NCBI GenBank assembly: GCA_903922605.1
Contig: CAIXUG010000003.1
Location: 120,658-184,657 of the forward strand
DNA length: 64,000 nt
Reading direction: 5' to 3'
From: an uncultured Verrucomicrobiota bacterium
Lineage (GTDB): Bacteria > Verrucomicrobiota > Verrucomicrobiia > Limisphaerales > UBA9464
Positions within the stretch are counted from its first letter, which is position 1, and every line of letters starts with the position of its first letter. Below are positions 61,801 to 64,000 of this stretch, in pieces. Below the pieces are notes generated by a model that saw only the letters and a program-made list of their open reading frames with translations, did not search any database and was not told where the DNA came from. A program made the position numbers and the translations under genes.

Positions 61801-63408
61801 GGCGTGCCGCTCATCTCGCCGCCGCCGCACCACGACATTTACTCGATCGAGGATCTTTCGCAGCTCATCTACGACCTCAAGCAGGTCAACCCGCGTGCCA
61901 AGGTCTGCGTGAAGCTCGTCGGTTGCGCCGGCGTCGGCACCGTCGCGGCGGGCGTCGCGAAGGCCTACGCGGACGTCATCCTCATCTCCGGGCACGATGG
62001 CGGCACGGGCGCTTCGCCGCTTAGTTCGATCAAGAACACGGGGGGCCCCTTCGAGTTCGGCCTCGCCGAGGCGCAGCAGACGCTGATGCTGAACGACCTC
62101 CGGTCGCGCGTCGTGCTGCGGACCGACGGCGGCATGAAGACCGGCCGCGACATCGTCCTGGCCGCGCTGCTCGGCGCGGAGGAGTTCAACTTCGGCACCG
62201 GCGCGCTCGTTGCCGCGGGCTGCGCGATGTTCCGCGTGTGCCACCTCAACACCTGCCCGGTCGGCGTGGCCACGCAGAAGGAGGAGCTGCGGCTCAAGTT
62301 TCGGGGCAAGCCCGAAAATCTCGTCGCCTTTTTCAACGGCGTCGCGCAGGAGGTCCGCGAGATCATGGGCTCACTTGGCTTCCGCAAGCTCGACGATCTC
62401 ATCGGCCACACCGACCTGCTCGTGCGCAAGGAACTCACCGAGTTCGCCGAGGAGCAGCGCGCGAAGATCGGCAGCCTGCAGCTCGACAAGCTGCTCTATC
62501 AGGTGGACCCAAGCGGCGCATCCACGCGCATCCACACGCGCGAACGCAACGAGCGTTTCGGCGACAGCTCGCTCGATGACAAGATCCTCACCGACGCGCG
62601 CGTCGCGTTGCAGGGCAAGGGGGTCGCGCGCCTTGCCTACAAGATCACCAACGTCGCCCGCAACATCGGCACGAAGGTCTCCGGCCACATCGGCTACACC
62701 TACGGCGACAAGGGACTGCCCGAGGGCGCGGCCCTCGACATCACGCTCCGTGGCTCGGCCGGCCAGAGCTTTGGCGCCTTCCTGGCCACGAGTGTCCGGC
62801 TCAAGCTGGTCGGCGAGGCCAACGATTACGTGGGCAAAGGCATGAACGGCGGCGAAATCGTCGTGCGACCGCCGGACGAGGTGAAGTTCGTCTGGGCCGA
62901 TCAGAGCATTGCCGGCAACACTTGTCTCTATGGTGCGACCGGTGGCCGATTCTTTGCCGCAGGCCGCGCGGGCGAGCGCTTCGCCGTGCGCAATTCCGGC
63001 GGCACCGCCGTTGTCGAGGGCGTGGGCGACCACGGCTGCGAATACATGACCGGCGGCACGGTGGTCGTGCTCGGCGAGACCGGCCGCAACTTCGGTGCTG
63101 GCATGAGCGGTGGTCGGGCGTATGTCTTCGATCCCGAGGGCAAGTTTTCCGCGCGCTGCAACTCGCAGATGGTTGAGTTGGAGCGGCTCACCGATGACGC
63201 CGAAGCCAAGAGGGTGGAAAGCCTGATCTTCGCGCACCTGGAGGCGACCGAATCGCCGCGGGCGAGTGAAATCCTCAAGGGCTGGAGCAAGACCCGGGGC
63301 CAGTTCTGGGCCGTCGTGCCGCGTCCTGCCGAGGCCAAACCCGGTGCGCAACCGGTGAACGAACCGGAGAAGCCGGCGACGGAGAAGCCGATGGCGAGCC
63401 AGCCTTGA
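58858..63408 (+). CDS. gltB: Glutamate synthase large subunit, copy 2
   Basis: A 1516-residue full-length second GltB. Same order of parts: Cys21 in [37 protein letters not shown], the FMN domain ([43 protein letters not shown]), cluster cysteines [19 protein letters not shown], and the C-terminal beta-helix [21 protein letters not shown]. Clearly paralogous to copy 1, yet diverged along the whole length. It ends in a Pro/Glu/Lys-rich tail (~28 residues) absent from copy 1. No second gltD follows; a tandem ACT protein does. Confidence 0.95.
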   Translation: MTSYPSVPGSLYRPEFEHDACGVGFIANTTGKREHRIVEYALEALGSLAHRGALDADAKTGDGAGVLTQLPKEFFQREADKLGVKAVEKEDIAVGFVFAPAGKPYLIAKCRQFVEEACARYGIHFLAWRPVPTNPRCLGDKARNTMPEIMQCLLGKDPAWSSDEYERKLFLARNHAERAASADKVDGFYCPSFSARTIVYKGLFNAPQLPKFYPDLKDPLFISALAIFHQRYSTNTFPTWHLAHPFRMLAHNGEINTLLGNKNWTRAREKELTSPVWGDDIETLTPIIQPGGSDSAALDNALEALDLSGRHLLHSVTMLAPEAWENTSEIDAKLRGYYQFHACLNEPWDGPAAVVFSDGRIIGATLDRNGLRPARYKLYEDGLMVMGSEVGIVALDERKVVSKGRLGPGKILAIDTEKGTLLDNDAVKNFVAGQQPYGEWVAKNLFSLTAHAKQFAATHQPVNLLDLTLQQITFGWDVEQVEDLLKPMATQAAEPVGSMGDDTPIAVLSKRPRLLYDYFKQLFAQVTNPPIDSIREKVVMSLGTSLGSRKSWFEETPEHAKQVKLDSPFLFDHEVTALKSIPDPAFQSATIITHFSAAVGVSDLDAALASVCQQAESAVRDGKSILILTDRGVDAQKVPIPMLLAIGAVHHHLIRAGKRLRCSIVCESGEARDVHHFAALVGFGASAVNPYVAIGTIRDAVEGGKYGDISVEAAVGNFRKAIESGMLKVMAKMGISTIASYRGAQTFEAIGIGPEVMDRSFFGTTSQVGGIGFAEIALDAIRRHAGAFAAPEAALLDVGGNYRVAKGGRGEYHAYNAQVVGNLHRFIKSGKREEFIKYMESVNKREPISPRDLLTFKTGNKPVPIDEVESVEDIRRRFTTAGMSLGALSPETHECLAIAMNSIGGKSNSGEGGEDPARYLTDKNSAIKQVASGRFGVTPAYLASAQEIEIKMAQGAKPGEGGQLPGHKVTPLIAQLRHSVPGVPLISPPPHHDIYSIEDLSQLIYDLKQVNPRAKVCVKLVGCAGVGTVAAGVAKAYADVILISGHDGGTGASPLSSIKNTGGPFEFGLAEAQQTLMLNDLRSRVVLRTDGGMKTGRDIVLAALLGAEEFNFGTGALVAAGCAMFRVCHLNTCPVGVATQKEELRLKFRGKPENLVAFFNGVAQEVREIMGSLGFRKLDDLIGHTDLLVRKELTEFAEEQRAKIGSLQLDKLLYQVDPSGASTRIHTRERNERFGDSSLDDKILTDARVALQGKGVARLAYKITNVARNIGTKVSGHIGYTYGDKGLPEGAALDITLRGSAGQSFGAFLATSVRLKLVGEANDYVGKGMNGGEIVVRPPDEVKFVWADQSIAGNTCLYGATGGRFFAAGRAGERFAVRNSGGTAVVEGVGDHGCEYMTGGTVVVLGETGRNFGAGMSGGRAYVFDPEGKFSARCNSQMVELERLTDDAEAKRVESLIFAHLEATESPRASEILKGWSKTRGQFWAVVPRPAEAKPGAQPVNEPEKPATEKPMASQP

Positions 63409-63420
63409 GGGCGTGGTGAG

Positions 63421-63499
63421 TAAACCGCTAATCAGCGCTGATCCCAAACAGCGACCAAGGCAGATTTATTAGTGCAGATCAGTACGGATTAGCGGTTTA
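63421..63499. repeat. Inverted repeat (TAAACCGCTAAT ... ATTAGCGGTTTA)
   Basis: Arms 63421-63432 and 63488-63499 are complementary; inner GATC-containing segments extend the stem imperfectly. Dispersed-element-like, between gltB2 and the ACT gene. Confidence 0.6.
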
Positions 63500-63546
63500 A
63501 AAATTCCCGGCTCGCCTTTTTCTCGGGAAGGGCGCACAGCGGGGCC

Positions 63547-63939
63547 ATGCAGCTTGGTACCCAGCTCGCCCTCTTCCTCGACAACAAGCCCGGATCGCTC
63601 GCGCGCGTCTGCGACGCCCTGGCTGAGGCCAAGATCAACATCCACGCCTTTTCCACCAACGACACGATCGATCACATCGTCGTGCGCATGGTGTTGAGCG
63701 ATCCCATCAAGGCGATGGTTGTCTTCGAGGAGCGCAATGCCCTGGTGGTCGAGAGCGAAGTCTTGCTGATCCCCGGCGACAACAAGCCGGGCTCGCTGGC
63801 GACCATCGCGCGCAAGCTCGCCGACGCGGATATCAACATCGAGTACGCCTACTGCGCCACCAGCCCGAACGCGAAGAACGGCCTGCTGATCCTGCGCGCC
63901 AGCAACTGCAAGAAGGCGCTGAAGGTGCTGAACACCTGA
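63547..63939 (+). CDS. Tandem ACT-domain protein
   Basis: A 130-residue protein made of two ACT-like halves, each with the DNKPGSLA signature (residues 12-19 and 78-85) followed by a helix (VCDALAEAKINIHAF; IARKLADADINIEYAY). ACT domains bind amino acids and regulate metabolic enzymes. Position behind gltB2 suggests sensing of glutamine, glutamate or another amino acid for this locus, by inference. Confidence 0.82.
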   Translation: MQLGTQLALFLDNKPGSLARVCDALAEAKINIHAFSTNDTIDHIVVRMVLSDPIKAMVVFEERNALVVESEVLLIPGDNKPGSLATIARKLADADINIEYAYCATSPNAKNGLLILRASNCKKALKVLNT

Positions 63940-63943
63940 AGAG

Positions 63944-64000
63944 TGGAGCGCCGGTCTCCGACCCGGCGCGGCAGTGCAGACAAAGCCATCACGCCGGGTC
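63944..64000. repeat. Palindromic repeat cut by the right window edge
   Basis: GGAGCGCCGGTCTCCGACCC-type left arm at 63944-63965, with the matching right arm starting at 63993 (GCCGGGTC) and running off the window. Same family as 20063-20134. Confidence 0.7.

Overview
The window is high-GC bacterial chromosome, most likely from the Verrucomicrobiota (Pedosphaera/Limisphaerales-like). This is inferred from the gene mix: secreted proteins ending in a C-terminal module closed by FFRL/FYRL, PEP-CTERM surface proteins, a TAT-exported Gfo/Idh/MocA oxidoreductase, a CE15-type esterase, SGNH and HEAT-repeat exported proteins, and many palindromic intergenic repeats. There is no rRNA, tRNA, phage, IS transposase or CRISPR array. 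LAYOUT. 0-5 kb: toxin-antitoxin pair cut by the left edge, homoserine dehydrogenase, a secreted protein and rimO. 5-12 kb: an accessory block of exported proteins (metalloprotease-like, HEAT-repeat, two secreted C-module proteins) bounded by a duplicated gene tail, then the TAT oxidoreductase. 12-18 kb: Fe-S assembly genes (IscA-like, hscB) split by a DUF433/DUF5615 toxin-antitoxin insertion, then moaC, ruvA, an acyltransferase and a lysine 2,3-aminomutase family protein. 18-27 kb: frameshifted PEP-CTERM gene, LptF/LptG permease, ECF sigma plus membrane partner, CE15 esterase, ribBA, BrkB-type membrane protein, ubiE. 27-36 kb: polysaccharide cluster (three GT4 glycosyltransferases and a WecA/MraY-type phosphosugar transferase) with moeA, a lipoprotein, an SGNH hydrolase and a WecG/TagA glycosyltransferase. 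36-50 kb: a 1752-residue subtilisin-like exoprotein, TPR lipoprotein, PAS histidine kinase, DUF362 protein, rsmD, and an ECF sigma / anti-sigma / secreted protein operon. 50-64 kb: PEP-CTERM protein, then a glutamate synthase locus with two full gltB genes around one gltD, a GIY-YIG nuclease-like gene and a tandem ACT-domain protein. CROSS-CUTTING SIGNALS. (1) Many genes have a sigma70-like promoter whose -10 box ends 5-10 bases, most often exactly 6, before the start codon, so many transcripts are probably leaderless. (2) Five intergenic sites carry tandem words of fixed period (6, 7 or 8 bases) followed by reverse-complement words of the same period; several run into stop codons of neighbouring genes. 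(3) Two places keep footprints of insertion or rearrangement: a 25-base copy of the hscB start in front of a toxin-antitoxin module, and a 79-base copy of an oxidoreductase gene tail. (4) Five secreted proteins share the same type of C-terminal module. All calls rest on reading sequence and translations only; no database search was run.
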